DNA of 64,000 nt from Zygnema cylindricum (GCA_037447655.1 JBBHKE010001424.1:62001-126000), one strand, 5' to 3'. Positions 11,713 through 24,264 are shown, numbered from the stretch's first letter. The notes: generated by a model not told the origin, from the sequence alone. A program made the numbers and translations.

Positions 11713-12587
11713 GTTTTCAAAAGTTGTTGAGATACATTTAGATTTGGTTAAATCGTTTATGTTTCAAATTTACTCTTTTGTTGTCTTTTTTGTTCCTTTC
11801 AATAATGTCCTCTACTTCCTGTTGGTGCTAGTTCCTGTCTTCCCATCATTCAACTTTTCAGTTTCATTTATGCCTTTTTTTTTCTTTGCATGTATTCATA
11901 TGATTCACAACCGTGCTTTCAGCATAGAGTCACATTATATACATTATATATTTGTGATGACCTGCTATATTTGCTTCATTCTCCGATACTATGCAATAGC
12001 CCTAAAGCCGTTTCGTGCTAACTATACCACTCATCAATATTAATGTTAATAACAGTAATTTTGTTTTTTTTTTTTGGCCCAGAATCACAAAGTGATGTTA
12101 GTAACACTAAAATAGGATTAACATTAACTTGACCGTTGAGTGTTAACCACTTAATAATACGATAGTAAATAATAATGTTGTGTATTCGTACAAAACATCC
12201 AAGCGACATATCATATCTACAATGTGAGGTGCGCCTCGCATGTTGAGTAACTTCCAATACCTATTTGCTAGAGGAAATGGCAAGAACATTACTTAATATA
12301 AAGCATAAAATAGCATAAAGTAACCAACAATACTGTTGAGTTATACTCTAACTCACGAGTTTCATATGATTTTCAAACCCCACAAGAGCGTATCGCAGCA
12401 ATCGTTGACAAATGGGGCACTTGAATCTGAAAAAGTGTCAATGCCAGGTCAACGTCAACGCTATAACGCCATAACACAAATAAGGGTTACGTGCCGAGAT
12501 GTTTTTTATTTGAACACTTACAATACACATGAACACTAGAAAGCATTTAAGCTTATGTTTTTTAACACTAGTAACTATTGTTGTGTA
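11713..12587. other. intergenic, T-rich
   Basis: A hydrophobic 110-codon ORF at 11711-12043 has no motif and T-driven composition. Near 12020-12055 a 'ctataccactcatcaatattaatgttaat' phrase resembles the MITE terminus seen at 58784. No gene supported. Confidence 0.35.
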
Positions 12588-12725
12588 TTTAAGGCCCCTT
12601 GTCGATATTCGATATGTACCTAATTTTGGGTACCCGATAATCGATATATCGCTTCGATATATCGAGAAGCTCAAAATCGCAATATTATACCAATATATCG
12701 GCCGATATCATGATATATAAACTGC
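12588..12725 (-). mobile_element. truncated hAT MITE fragment
   Basis: Matches the right-hand third of the 9405-9840 element in reverse orientation: TTGTCGATATTCGATATGTACC, ACCCGATAATCGATATATCGCTT and TATCGAGAAGC. The outermost TIR bases are altered (gttgtgtatttaagg) and the distal part is missing. Confidence 0.7.
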
Positions 12726-13727
12726 ACCCTGGTACAGTTCGCGGGCATTTGGCCATATTAACTGCTTTATGCAATAGGTTGAAGTCGGTATCTTGAGTGC
12801 TTCCTACTTCTAGTTCTGTGATGGCTACAGTCTCAGCAACAGTTGGTGCTGCTCCGGTTGACAGGCTAAATTCCTATACATTCCTGTAAATTTAGATTGA
12901 CACTCCCTTCAACAAAACACGAGGGGGTACCACATCTTCACTCTATGGCATAGCTCTTGCCTTTTCTTTGTTTTTTATTGCCTTGATTGTTGTTTTTCAG
13001 TTTTGGCCATGCCATCCTTTTGTACCCCCAGACTCAGATGGTTTTACCATCGTGATTTTTAATTTATCCTGTGTATTGCATTAGATGAGAAAACTAAGCA
13101 TTGACCTTAACTAACATCTAGGTCTCTAGGTTTCTCACTGTCTCATGCAAGTGTTGCCTCAGTCCAGGATTCTAAACTAATATCTACACTACAATTTACC
13201 TACCTGATGCATAGGAACTTCGTCATCATGATATTATGCGAATGTTTAAGATGAAGTGTTGACAGTAACCTATCATTTCTACCATGACATTCCTGTACTT
13301 AGACAATCAGTATCTAACTGTCATTAGAATTAGTGTGCTCTTCCTTCAAATTCTGGCCAGAATATTCAATTTTAGGGCTCATGTGTTGACCTGTAACTTT
13401 CACACGTTTGGTGCTGGACGAGGAAATAACCTCATCATACCTTCATCAATTACAATATCTGAGATAAAGTTAAGGTAAAATTTGGAATTTAGTTTCTTGA
13501 CAAATGTTTAAATAATCGAAAAATTTCACACCGATAGACAGGTACATTAGCGAATACAAAAGGCTCCCAACATCATTGCCGTATCCATTAAAAGCATTAC
13601 TGCACAAGGTTCAAAAATTTTAGAATCTAGATGCCAAAAGTCCAATTATCCAAACCGTAGGATTTTCCGTTCTTGTGGGAGGCTTCCTTTTAAAAACAAG
13701 GGTTCACTGTGGGAAAGACCTCTCCAA
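12726..13727. other. intergenic with one dispersed repeat
   Basis: 12985-13095 (ggccatgccatcc... gtacccccagactcagatgg, then a GATGG-tttta-CCATC hairpin and gatttttaatttatcctg) recurs inverted at 26150-26245. It may be the tail of a retroposon. Otherwise nothing seen. Confidence 0.45.
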
Positions 13728-13943
13728 CCTAAATTGATATTAGTGTTCGTCGTTTTTTCATCTCTTAGAATATGTTTTCTCAATACACGTCCGATTGAGG
13801 ATCTGACGATTGCGATAGAAAGGTAAGATTCTCAGCTTCCGATTGGCGGTCTCACATTTACAAATTGGACAAGTGTGAAGAGAGAAAGGATGTTTTAAGT
13901 GGCAAAATAAATATAAAAACTATTAAAGATACAGTATACCGCA
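13728..13943. mobile_element. degenerate copy of the ~220-bp MITE
   Basis: Aligns along its length with the MITEs at 52072 and 58095: 'cacgtccgattgaggatctgacgattgcgat', 'ttggcggtctcacatt', 'aagtgtgaagagagaaaggatgttttaagtggc'. Ends are eroded. Confidence 0.7.
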
Positions 13944-14935
13944 ACATTCCAAAACCAGCTTTGACCGAATCACAAGTGTGGGCCATCTGCCTCCTAACCT
14001 CTATCTCTACTTTATCTCTCTCAGTTTTTTACTCCCCCGCAAAAAAAAAATACTGATACCAGCAAAGCACATTAACACCTCATATACACGCTCTGGAACA
14101 TGTGAAATATTGCAAAGAATGAACAAGAATTCAGTTTTTACTACTGCAACTAACAAACCGTGTGAAAAAACAATGGTTCCTTGGACAACAAGAGACCTAC
14201 CCATAGTCAAGAAAACATTAACAAAAATTGTTAAAAAAACATTGACAAACAAAACGATGAAGCAAAAAAATAGGGTATCCATTTCATTCAGGGATTGAAG
14301 TGTTTTCAAAAAGCCCTTGAGAGTTCCTAGTGGTAAACAGAGTTACAATAGCAACGAAAACATAAAAGGTTTTTTTTCAGATCCTCAATGTCTTTCCAAC
14401 AATGTCAAAACCCAGTCAGTGGAATTGAGGCTTTATTCCAAAAAGGCTCTTTTTATACCAGACAGGTTTTAAGCTGAAAGGTGAAAGTTTGAAAAAAAAA
14501 TTGGAAAGAAAAGATTCGATTCCTTCAACTCAAACCAGCCTGAGACAGACCACACTTAGGTTTGTACCATACCTTCTTAAGATCGAACCCACCTTCGGTT
14601 CACACTAGAAGGTTCTTTCAAACACAAATACAGAGCACCAAAAACAATACCAAACCTGACAAAACATTTAACTTTTGTCTTCTCTCCACAACCAAAAAGA
14701 ACCCTGTTTTAACTTTTTCATTTACTTTTTTTTTGAGCCTGAGTCCTTTTGCAGAATCCAAGAGGTTCTCCAATTCTGAACATTCTGGATCACTGTGTGG
14801 ATATACCTAATGTTTACTCACAGGGCTCTCTTACAACATCCCTTTGGAAAAAAAAAAGATAACATCACGCTTAAGCCACTCTAGATTCTCACCACTCTCG
14901 TCCCGACCACTTCCCTAACCAGCTTCACTTCTCCC
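13944..14935. other. 3' flank and possible 3' UTR of the RGG-box gene
   Basis: No gene seen. On the minus strand, AATAAA occurs at 14437-14432, about 500 nt past the stop codon of the gene ending at 14936. It is a possible but unproven polyadenylation signal. Confidence 0.3.
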
Positions 14936-17900
14936 CTATTTCCCTCCCAATGTAGGGAACTGTGCCTGATCTTCGGTGTTGATCTGGGGAGAGTTGTTTC
15001 GCGCATTTCCATAGCCTCCAGAATATCCTCCACGGCCTCCTCCATAGCCACGACCGCCTCCATAGCCACCTCCAGAATTGTCACGATCACCGTTGTTGCC
15101 TCGGAAACCTCCACGACCCTCCCTTCGTTCTCCACGGCCTCCTCCACGACCACCGCGGTTCCGGGGATAGTAAGTCTCTCCCTCCGCGGGCCTCAGGAAC
15201 TCATTGATGTTGACAGCCTGTGAAGGCAAGAGAACCAAACACCAAAACCAGATATAATTTTTTTTAGCGAGACTGACAAGTCAAAACCAGAATTTGTGAT
15301 ACTGACAGAGAAACAGAAGAGGAATGGACCCTGCGGGGAGACTTGTCTAAAACAGACAGAGTGAAAGTCAACAACAAATTTTCAGAGACTAAGAGGGAGA
15401 AAGTACCAAAAGACTATTTTCCATCAGCTCACAAATGATGTGCACATGTTTGCTAGTCCTGGGAGGAGCTCAAAAGGAAAGTATGTAAATGCCAATAAAT
15501 ACATTACAACATATTGTCCAAAAATGGTCTCAGGAAAACACCACGGTTTACCTTTTTCTTCTTCTCTTTGTCCTCGTCCTCAGCATTCTTCTTGGCGGCC
15601 TTCTCCTTTTCAGCTCCCTGATCAGACAAATAGACATGGACAAGGCGTCTTTTTCAGTTAAGTGCAAAAATACTTGAGAGTGAAGCCACTAAGAACTAGA
15701 AGAATCCATCAATGCACCTCAGACGAGAACCTCATTAAAAACAGCAACCAAAATCTCATGTCAATTTGAGAATAGAGGTCATATTCACAATAAAAATGGG
15801 AAAATTACCAGCTTCAGAAGAACAAGTTCTTCATCTAGAGGCTTCTGAACCTTCTGCATTTGAGCAAAGTCTTTATCCTCCTCCACTTTACGCACTTCCG
15901 CACGGTTGGCCAGGAGGGCTTTCCTTTTTTCCTCCATCATCTTCTCATACTCGTCAAGAGTCATCTCCTGTAAAAACACACCACAATCAAGAAAATGAAA
16001 AAAAACCATTAGGAAACTTCTCTAATCGTTAGCTGAAGGAAATTACATACAAACCATGTTATGAACCGGGCAAATAATTTTTAGGGCAGGAACAAATCCA
16101 CAAGTAGAGATGGGAGTTTGGCTCCAGAACTCCAGGGGCAACCTAGGAAAACGAGACTGACCTTATCCTCCTCCTCCACAGGTGCCTTCTTCTCTTCACC
16201 ATTGGCTTTTGCTTCTTCACCTTCTGCAGGAGTTTCTCCTTCCCCTTCCACCTTGACTTCAGCATCAGCTCCCTCTGGAAGAATCTCATCAGTTGGGCCA
16301 TCTTTCACTGGAGGAGTTCCCTCAATGGGGAGTTCCCTGAAACGAAGACATATAATGTAAATTAGAAAAAGAGGAAGATCCAATTTAAGAACCACCAAAA
16401 ATAGACACAAATTGCTGTCTGGCAAAATAGGAGGGTCCACACCATAGTGTAGTAGCAAAAAAGGTTTGAGGAACAGCAAAAATAGAGACTTAGAATGACA
16501 GGAAAGTCCACACCAAAATTGTGGCAGTTGAAAAATTAAAGAACTCTTGGAATGAACAAAATCACCAAAATGAATGTAAATCACAAATACTATGTACCGT
16601 GCCCACATTTACCAGGGTCAACCGCTCATTCTGGACTGTCGGTAAATACCATGCACCAAAAAGACCACCGATGACCTTCTCAGCAACCATTTCGTAAAAT
16701 ACAGTTTTGACTACAAAAGAATGTGCAGACAAGGGACTCAAATATGGTGAAAGGAATTCCCGGAAGACATCTCATCACTTGGAACAAAAGATACATCAGG
16801 CACACCGTCAAGAAACCAGTTTAACGAATGACTAGGTTTCGGCTACACTTACAAATCAATGTTACTACATAACTAGAATCGGCAATTACATGACAAATTC
16901 ACTGAGGGAAATACTGCATCCGGATCAGAAGTACTCATCTGAATGCAACAAATCCCCCACTAATATCCTGGAAAGCTAAAACCCAGAATCTCGCAATCAA
17001 AGGACAAAAAAGGCAGAAGAGTAAACAGCCACAAGGTACAAGGGACATTCTGAGAACAAAGGAAAAACAAAAGTCCATACTGTTGACAACAATATAGAAA
17101 ACCAATAAGGCCAATGAGACCAATAAGAGCACTAAAAGATAGCCAGACAGACAGTACGATTGGCCAAGGACGAAAGAATAGACAAATGATGGAACAAAGT
17201 AGTTTAGAAAATTTATAATGCTATTAGTATACAAACAGTAGAAGAAACCAGAAAAACAGTGCTAAGACATACTCAGAAGGAAGCTCTCCTTCGACTCCCC
17301 AGTTGCCCTGACCAGCACCGTGGCGCTTCATTTCATGCCTGCATGTGCATAAACCCGGAAAGTTTCAAGTCCAAATTGTAGAGAAATAACAGATTAACTA
17401 AAAGAAACCATATGCCTCACATAGCGCCTGCCTTTCCATTGTAGCTATGAAATCAAGTTCTCACAAGACACCAAAAACACAAATATACAATGGCACAATG
17501 AAGTAACCACCTACATAAGGGTAAAAAAATAAAAGAAAAAAAAAACACAATTACATCATAGCCTGCACCTCAACCAAAACCAAGAAAAACCTTGGGATGA
17601 ACAAAAACGTACCCACGTCCAGTTCCTGAATGGCGATCATAATCCCTTCGGAAATGGCGACGGTCATCACGAGGACCAACCTCAGAACCTTCTACCCGGT
17701 TTCCCTGAAAACCGCGTCCCTCTCCTCCTTCTCCACGACCACCACCATAGAAACCACGGCCTCGTCCTGTACGTCCACGTCCTCCACCTCCACGACCCCC
17801 TTCAGTATTACGAATATCTCCATCATCTGTCCTACCTCCTCCCCCACGGGTCCCCTGGTTACCTGCTACCTCACCCCCCTCGGCATTGAACCTGCGTCCT

Positions 17901-19781
17901 CCTTCTCGGTCCCCATAAGGTTGGCGAAAGCCTCCCTCTCTCCCTCCTCGGAATCCTCCTCTGTCCCCCCCGCCTCGGCCTCCTCGGGACCCCCCTCGGC
18001 CTCGGCCAGGACCCCCCTCACTAGCTGTCAAAGGGACAGATTTCAGAGGCTCCTTAGCTGTGGAAAAAAAGGAGAGGAAAATAATGAGAACGCGAGATAC
18101 ACATGGGAGGAGAAGGAGAAGGAAAGTGGAGAAGGACTTCAAAAATGGGAGAAAGAGACAAGAAAAAAAAGGGAAGAGGAAAACAATCAAAAGGAGAGGG
18201 AGAAAAAAAAGAGGAGAGATAAGCGAGGAGGAGACGAGTAGGAGATGAGAACAAGAGAGACGGAGAATAAAAATGAAGAAGAGAGGAATAAGGAAGAGAA
18301 GTCAAGGAGGGAAAAGAGAAGAATAAAAGGAGTGAAAGAGGACGAAAACGAGGAGACGAACTAAAGTTACAAAAAAGAATTGAAGGAGAGATAAGACGAG
18401 ATGCTACTTGAGAAAGATTGTTATAGAAAAGGGAAGATATATTTCTACTCTTAAGCTTTCAACAAGTTCTATAGAATCTGGTGATAAAATAATAATAAAT
18501 TAAAAAAATTTGGACAGAAATTTCTCTAGGAGCTTTACAACCAAAACCAAAAGAATAAACAACTGAAAACAAAAAAGAGGTTTGAAATAAAATAGGACCG
18601 GGGGGAAAGGGGGGAGGGAGCCAGCAGCACCATTACAGGAACAAAATAACATAAATTGTGAGTGTAATATAGAGGAAATTAATAATAATATGGGCATTAA
18701 CCTACATACACAAAAAAGCCTAAGGATTTTTACAGCGTTGAAAGAGACCAGAATAGTCAGAAGAACAGGAGAAAAATTTCAAACATTCAAAAAAACATTC
18801 AAAGGATAAAATAGAAGCATCATTTCCAAAACAGAAATGAGGATATTCACAAACAAAAGACATACTTTTGCAAAGAAAATCAGCATAGAAACCTCACAAA
18901 CAGCTTTATTTCATAAAATCTCCCCATAACAAAAATATTAACGGACTGCCTACAATCAAAATATTGACATTTAACACACTTAAACAATCATCTATCGGAG
19001 GTAGAAGACATAGCTCGTTTTAAAATCCTTGGAGCCATTCAGTCTAATGAGGTGAACAAAGTCACCAGACAGCTTTTAATCAGAAAGTGTCACTCAGCTT
19101 TCACTATCCGCACAATTCAGAAGCCACGAAAACACTTAAATTCTCAGAAATATGATTTAAATACATTATCAGCAACGAAATACGAGTTAGGCAAACTCGC
19201 CAAATAAGTTAACATTTAACACTTAATTATCTTAGTGGAGAAATGTTGACATAACAGCAAATCCAAAAAAAAAAATATCTAAGAGCAAATACGGCAAGTA
19301 AACATGCGGAAAAACGCTGATTATCTCCGAGGAGAAATGTATACGGAGTAGCAAATCCAAAAAGGTTAGAACAGAATTAGCAATGAAAAAAACAATAAAT
19401 TGTAACAAATTTAGATAAATAATCTTAGAATAGAACATAAAAAGAGATAGAGGTGTTGCAACAATAATAAGGTAGAAAATCATTCTCAAACTCCAAATTT
19501 ACTCATTACCTGCTCGGTTGGGGTACACTTTCCGTAGAGAAACATAGAAAGACTCGTATATCTAAAATACAATTAAAGTAATAATAATAATGACAAAGAC
19601 TATTTGTAAACTCATTACCTGCCTCGGTTGGAGCAGCCTTTCCAGATTGCTGTTTAGGAGCCACTTTTTTTTGAGCAGCGGGCTTCTCAGCTACGATTGG
19701 TCCAACCACACGTGTGACAACAGCTTGAGGATCCTCATTCTCATCATCATCAAGCAATGCAAAGAAGTTTTGAGAAGACAT
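14936..19781 (-). CDS. RGG-box hyaluronan/mRNA-binding family protein (SERBP1/HABP4, RGGA-like), complete
   Basis: Seven coding exons, all GT-AG with matching phase: 19781-19619, 18057-17613, 17338-17273, 16336-16162, 15967-15809, 15617-15552 and 15217-14936, giving 451 residues. The N-terminus MSSQNFFALLDDDENEDPQ is the Stm1-type acidic start. Residues ~65-205 form a first Gly/Arg-rich region ending YDRHSGTGRG. HEMKRHGAGQGNWG (exons 2/3) is the family signature. An acidic Glu-rich linker (exon 4), a helical charged segment MTLDEYEKMMEEKRKALL (exon 5) and a Lys-rich patch (exon 6) follow. Exon 7 has the C-terminal RGG/GYGG box and ends DQAQFPTLGGK. The family binds mRNA and ribosomes in cytoplasm and nucleus and acts in translation and stress responses. 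The fit to the family is strong. Which paralog it is cannot be told. Confidence 0.95.
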
Positions 19782-19862
19782 GTCTCCTTGCTCTCCCTTA
19801 ATAAAGTACAATACTTAATAAGGGACAAGTCAGTCCCTTGCACACACTTTGAAGAAGCCCTC

Positions 19863-19952
19863 TCAGCAAGTAGGGCAAGTCTGAGTTCTCGACACGTGTC
19901 CGCAGCTGCTAGACAGGTATGGCAGGAGAGAAGAAGCTCTTCTAACGGCCAT
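19863..19952 (-). CDS. 29-codon upstream ORF resembling a mitochondrial presequence
   Basis: It starts 81 nt before the GGC-rich upstream boundary of the leader and lies 82 nt upstream of the start codon of the RGG-box gene, same strand. It begins MAVRRASSLLPYLSSSCG and ends with TGA at 19865-19863. Arg- and Ser-rich with no acidic residue, it reads like a mitochondrial targeting peptide (compare the MAARR-SSLLS starts of plant mitochondrial dehydrogenases). It could be a regulatory uORF in the 5' leader, or a first exon left from another gene. Expression is unproven. Confidence 0.35.
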   Translation of the reverse strand: MAVRRASSLLPYLSSSCGHVSRTQTCPTC

Positions 19953-20181
19953 GGCCAAGGATTTCTTTCAATTTCGTACTCAAGTAAACCCTAAAAGGAG
20001 AAAGGTGATAAGAAAGAATGGCGGCTGGCTCAGCAGCTGCGCCCCGTGGCAGAAACGGAGACGAAAAGGATATGCTTTGGGAGAAGGGACGGTTTATAGT
20101 ACTCGTGACGAATTAGGGTTTTGGAACAGAAGATTTCATACAAGTTACATGCGGGTGAGAGAATATAAAACGGCAGCGTAA

Positions 20182-21198
20182 AGAAAGTTCATAGAACGGG
20201 AAAAGATCAGAATCGGGGTTTTAGAGGGTTCCCCATTTTAGAACTTTGATTCGGAGTTATAACGTGCGGAATGGTACGGTTGGGAAATGGCGAAATGCTT
20301 TATGTACAGTTTACTCATACTTTAACTCGTATTATATTTGGAAAACCCGTATTATTTCCACTTTTCCGGTATGTTACGAGGAAATCAGAGACAGCGTTTC
20401 CACGCGTTTCGCACTTTTGAACTTTGCTTTGGATAGTGGATAAGATTCGGTACGCTATTGGGACTTAGGTTTGGGATTTGCTAATTGGACACCCAAACTG
20501 CTAGGGTGTGGACACTCTCAGAGAAATCCGTACGAGAATGTACTTTCCCTGGAAGCTTACTGGTTTTTGAAGGGTGGCGCCAGTACTGACGGCCGCTATC
20601 ACCATCTCTGACAACGTGAGTGGAAACAACGGTAGGACGTACAGATACCTTCGATATGGCTGGTGACGTGGCACCGTGCGGATTTCTATTTTTTGCAGGA
20701 CGATTCGAACCGGCGATCTGGTGCCAGGGCGTCATTTTTATTTGTGACAATAGGATCTTCCGTACAGCAAGCAAGCGACCGCAGCAGGCAGTAAAGTGCA
20801 AGAACCAAAAACGCATACTCGAATAAAGTACGACGCCTACAGAAAAGAAGAATAAGAGTGCCACGTAGTCAGATCTACCGTATCGAAAAAATGTACTATC
20901 CATTCATTGGCCCGTATTGGCGGGCAGGGTGTTAGCGGCTGTCAGTACGGACTCAAAAGTTTTGACGGCCTCGTGACACAGTATGTGTCCTGAAAAGTGT
21001 ACGTTTTCGTACAGGCTTTTTTGTATGGATGTCCTCTAGCATTTTTTGGTGTCCACATAACAACATCCTTTTTAAGTCTTTACGAACTTGCGGTACACTT
21101 TGTACTTTTGCGGATCCTTTTGAGGAGAAGTACAGTACTGTAGAACTACTGTAGCCTCGGCTCGGTTCGGTCCGTTGTGGGTCAAAGCCTAAGGTTTG
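20182..21198. other. intergenic, upstream of the RGG-box gene
   Basis: GTAC-containing unique DNA. GACGATTCGAACCGGC near 20700 has a Pol III B-box core on the minus strand (GGTTCGAATC), but no convincing A box or tRNA fold accompanies it. No gene supported. Confidence 0.35.
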
Positions 21199-21206
21199 GT
21201 TAGAAG

Positions 21207-21512
21207 CATAGTTCAAAAGTAGGCGTTTTTATGGTAGGCCTTTGGTCGGCGCCTTTATCGTAAGTTGTGTAATGGGCTTTTCATGTGATCTTCTTAGATC
21301 GCTACTTTGATCAACGACCGTCCGATTGTCCGAATCTGACCGTGAAAATAAAAAATTTTGGTCCGAATGTGTTAATTGGTCCAATATTTGGTCCGACTGT
21401 TTTAATTGGTCCGAATAGGTCCGAATACAATATGGGTCTTAAGGTCATATTGTATGTTTTGCATACAAAAGGCATATTGTATGGGCCTACTTTCACCTAC
21501 TTTTGAACTATG
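21207..21512. mobile_element. 306-bp MITE with CATAGTTCAAAAGTAGG termini
   Basis: The left end CATAGTTCAAAAGTAGG and right end CACCTACTTTTGAACTATG are inverted repeats. GTTAGAAG is duplicated at 21199-21206 and 21513-21520, an 8-bp TSD as in hAT elements. If the terminal C/G is taken as target, the duplication can be read as 10 bp. No coding capacity. Confidence 0.85.
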
Positions 21513-21591
21513 GTTAGAAGCAATCAACATAAAAACGATATCACGCAACATTTTTGTACATCACGTACGTTTGGGTTTCGAAGTCAGCTAA

Positions 21592-22372
21592 GGGTGCATC
21601 TCCATGTGCTTAAGTAAGGGTTTTTTCCTGTCGTTTTCCTGTAAAACTTAGAGCCGTACCATGTAAGTTTCAACCGTACAAAAAAATAGAGAAAATGAAA
21701 AGTACATTTTGCGTGATAATCGAATTTAAGATGTACTACATGTTGTCATTTTGTGTTCTTCAACCCACGGCCACGCCAAAAAACGTCATCTTCAAACTTT
21801 TCTTTAAAACACAGGGAAGATGAGTTTTAAAACAAAGAATTTTCGAAAAACAAATAGAAACAAGTAGTCGCACGTGTAGATAATTTTCAAAAAAATTCAA
21901 AAGAATTCAAGCGACGACGAAAAGTGCACGATCCGCTATGTTTTGTCCTTTTGCGTTCAGGTACGACAAATCAGAGTACGCAATTCGTTTGGTTTTGTCC
22001 GTTTGCGCCTGGTACGGATTTTATTTCGACAAAGGTCGCAATATCCAATGCCATTTCACGTCGCGCGGACAAGAGACGCAAAGGCAAAGTGCATCTTCTT
22101 CAACCGTGAAACGACACAGGCTAGATGGCGGTACGTCTACAATGTCACGAAATGTCATGCAACGTCACAAGCAGTTACAAAAAATAACGTGCGTCATCAC
22201 AGATTGTACACTCTCGACAGCCATCACGGGCATTGTCGACGTATACAATCGTCACGCCCTTAAGTGACAACTTCGTTTGTTACACATAGGGACACCCGAA
22301 ATCCGGGTCCGCCGGGTCTGCATTAAAATACAAAGTAAATTCTCTTAGTTTCAAGTAGATGGAGACGCACCC
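21592..22372. mobile_element. 781-bp PIF/Harbinger (Tourist)-type element, TAA TSD
   Basis: The left end GGGTGCATCTCCATGTGCTT and right end AGATGGAGACGCACCC are inverted repeats, flanked by TAA at 21589-21591 and 22373-22375. That target and a GGG terminus fit PIF/Harbinger. The 109-codon ORFs inside have no transposase motif. A diverged copy lies inverted at 25974-27502. Confidence 0.82.
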
Positions 22373-22622
22373 TAAGTTTGGCCAGAAATGAATTGCTCGA
22401 TTTGATTCCCGCGTGTTGAAGCCATCCATGTGGCAAAAAATATGCAAAAGCGACAATGAATACATGGGAGCAGAAAAGGTTTTAGTCAGTCCATCGGAGT
22501 CGTCCATGTGTCCCAAATGACCAATCCAAAGTTCGATGTAACAATACCAAATTGATAAAATTTGAAACACAAAACTTTTAATTTTGGGAATTTTCATCGC
22601 AGTGACTATTGTCAGTATTTTG

Positions 22623-23434
22623 TAGTGTTGTGTATCGGTAAAAAAATTATCAGGATAACACCGATACCAATAGTTATCGGTTATCGAAGGGTCAGAGGTC
22701 CCAATATATCAGTCCGAGACCAACAAATTCCATATCGGCGATAACTTTACAAAAATATAGTATGTATACAATAGTAATTTATAAAATACTGTATTATATT
22801 ATTGACTTTAAATAGCGTGGCATGCCACGTATTAGAACCTGTTCCGTACCTGTTTAACTGAAATTTATTACGAGCAACATAGCACATAAACGTTGACAAA
22901 TTTAAAACAATACTTTATAGTTCTAAAACCATAGTACCGAAACGAAAAAATTATATTACATTGCAAATTTGTAGAATCAGACTTTTCCGAAAACTAGACG
23001 AACATAGGCGACGAACAAATCTGTCAGACTGCCGCCGTTTACTGCCACCATCATTTGCAAAAAAAAAATAACAGTCAAAAGGACATTCTATAAGGAAATG
23101 GGAGCGTGGAACCCAAGTAAAAACCCCCTAAAAAAGAAATAATCAAGGAAATATCGCGATTTTTTACAAAAATCGGGGCAAAGGGGGTGTGCGGCGCATC
23201 CGGGGAATAACACGTTCAATTAAGTGTATTGGCCGTACATTTATCTGTATGGTTCGTAAAGTTATCCCAAATAGTTATCGATATCGCCGTTATCGCTGAT
23301 AAGTAACTGATCATTTCGGCTACTTATCGGCGATAATACCGATGTCGATATATCGTACCAATACATCGATTATAGGCAACCCGCAAAAAGGCCCATATCA
23401 CTTATCGATAAATCCTTACTGATACACAACACTA
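22623..23434. mobile_element. hAT-type element copy 3 (812 bp, 8-bp TSD)
   Basis: Termini TAGTGTTGTGTATCGG and TGATACACAACACTA are inverted repeats. GTATTTTG is duplicated at 22615-22622 and 23435-23442. Both ends carry short 'tatcgg/cgataa' palindromes like the smaller copies, but the middle is longer and different. No transposase reading frame. Confidence 0.9.
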
Positions 23435-23700
23435 GTATTTTGGTTGCGCGCAGTAACTTACGTGCCTGTCAACAATTGTACATATTAAGTACACATTGGT
23501 ACAAATTAAGTACTATACCGTCGAGTTTAGATTTGTCGGTCAATCCGTTGGACAACTTTGACTTTTAAAATATTGTAACAACCGGTTAAATTTTTGCCGC
23601 GCTTGAGAACGTCGACCGTCATACTAAAATCAAAAATTCACACAGTCGGCAAAGGTTTACGGGTAACAAAGCTACGGGCAACCACATGTAAACTCTAAAT

Positions 23701-24264
23701 CATAGTTCAAAAGTAGGTGACAGTACACCCATACAATATGCCTATTGTACGTAAATTTTACAGACCGATATTGTATTGGCCGCAAAATGAAATGAAATAG
23801 TAACAGGGTTGAGTTGCACATGGTTCGATAGAGAATTAAACGCCATGTCTAAATTTGAAAAAAATACGGACAAAAAATTATTTTTCTTTGAGTTTTGAGC
23901 GACTTTTTATTTAAACCGTAAGATTTGGACGATCTGACAATCGTTGATGAAAATAAAGATCTAAGAAGATCACATGAAAAGCCCATAACACAACTTACGA
24001 CCGGACTATCGTCAGATTCGTCCGCGGGTTTTTTTTTTTTCCCGGTTTTTTTTCCGGCGCAATGTCATCCTACGCCGTGTCAGTTCGCTAAAAAAATTCG
24101 TTCGGCAACGTGCGCTGTACTATGAGCATACGTCAGATTCGTACGCTCGTACAGGGGTGTGCAAAGCACACACACATACAGTATGCCTACGTTGCGCGAG
24201 TTTTGTGCCAAGCTTTGTGCTCCTACCAAAGGCCTACCATAAAAACGCCTACTTTTGAACTATG
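23701..24264. mobile_element. 564-bp element, inverted relative of the 21207-21512 MITE
   Basis: The left end is CATAGTTCAAAAGTAGGTG and the right end CGCCTACTTTTGAACTATG. The interior near 23930-24000 (aagatctaagaagatcacatgaaaagccc) and 24215-24264 match the other copy in reverse orientation. Flanks (ctctaaat, gtctacac) do not match, so this copy lacks a TSD and may have been rearranged. Confidence 0.75.

Noticed and set aside
11711-12043. Membrane protein of 110 residues
   Set aside because: Hydrophobicity follows from T-rich DNA. No homology, splice or codon support.
17630-18241. 203-codon plus-strand Ser/Thr-rich ORF
   Set aside because: It is the antisense shadow of the Gly/Arg-rich exon 2 of the RGG-box gene plus its pyrimidine-rich intron.
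20695-20735. tRNA or SINE on the minus strand
   Set aside because: Only a B-box core (GGTTCGAATC). The T-stem does not pair and there is no A-box.
23701-24264. 8-bp target duplication for the second CATAGTTC element
   Set aside because: Flanks CTCTAAAT and GTCTACAC do not match, so no duplication is claimed for this copy.
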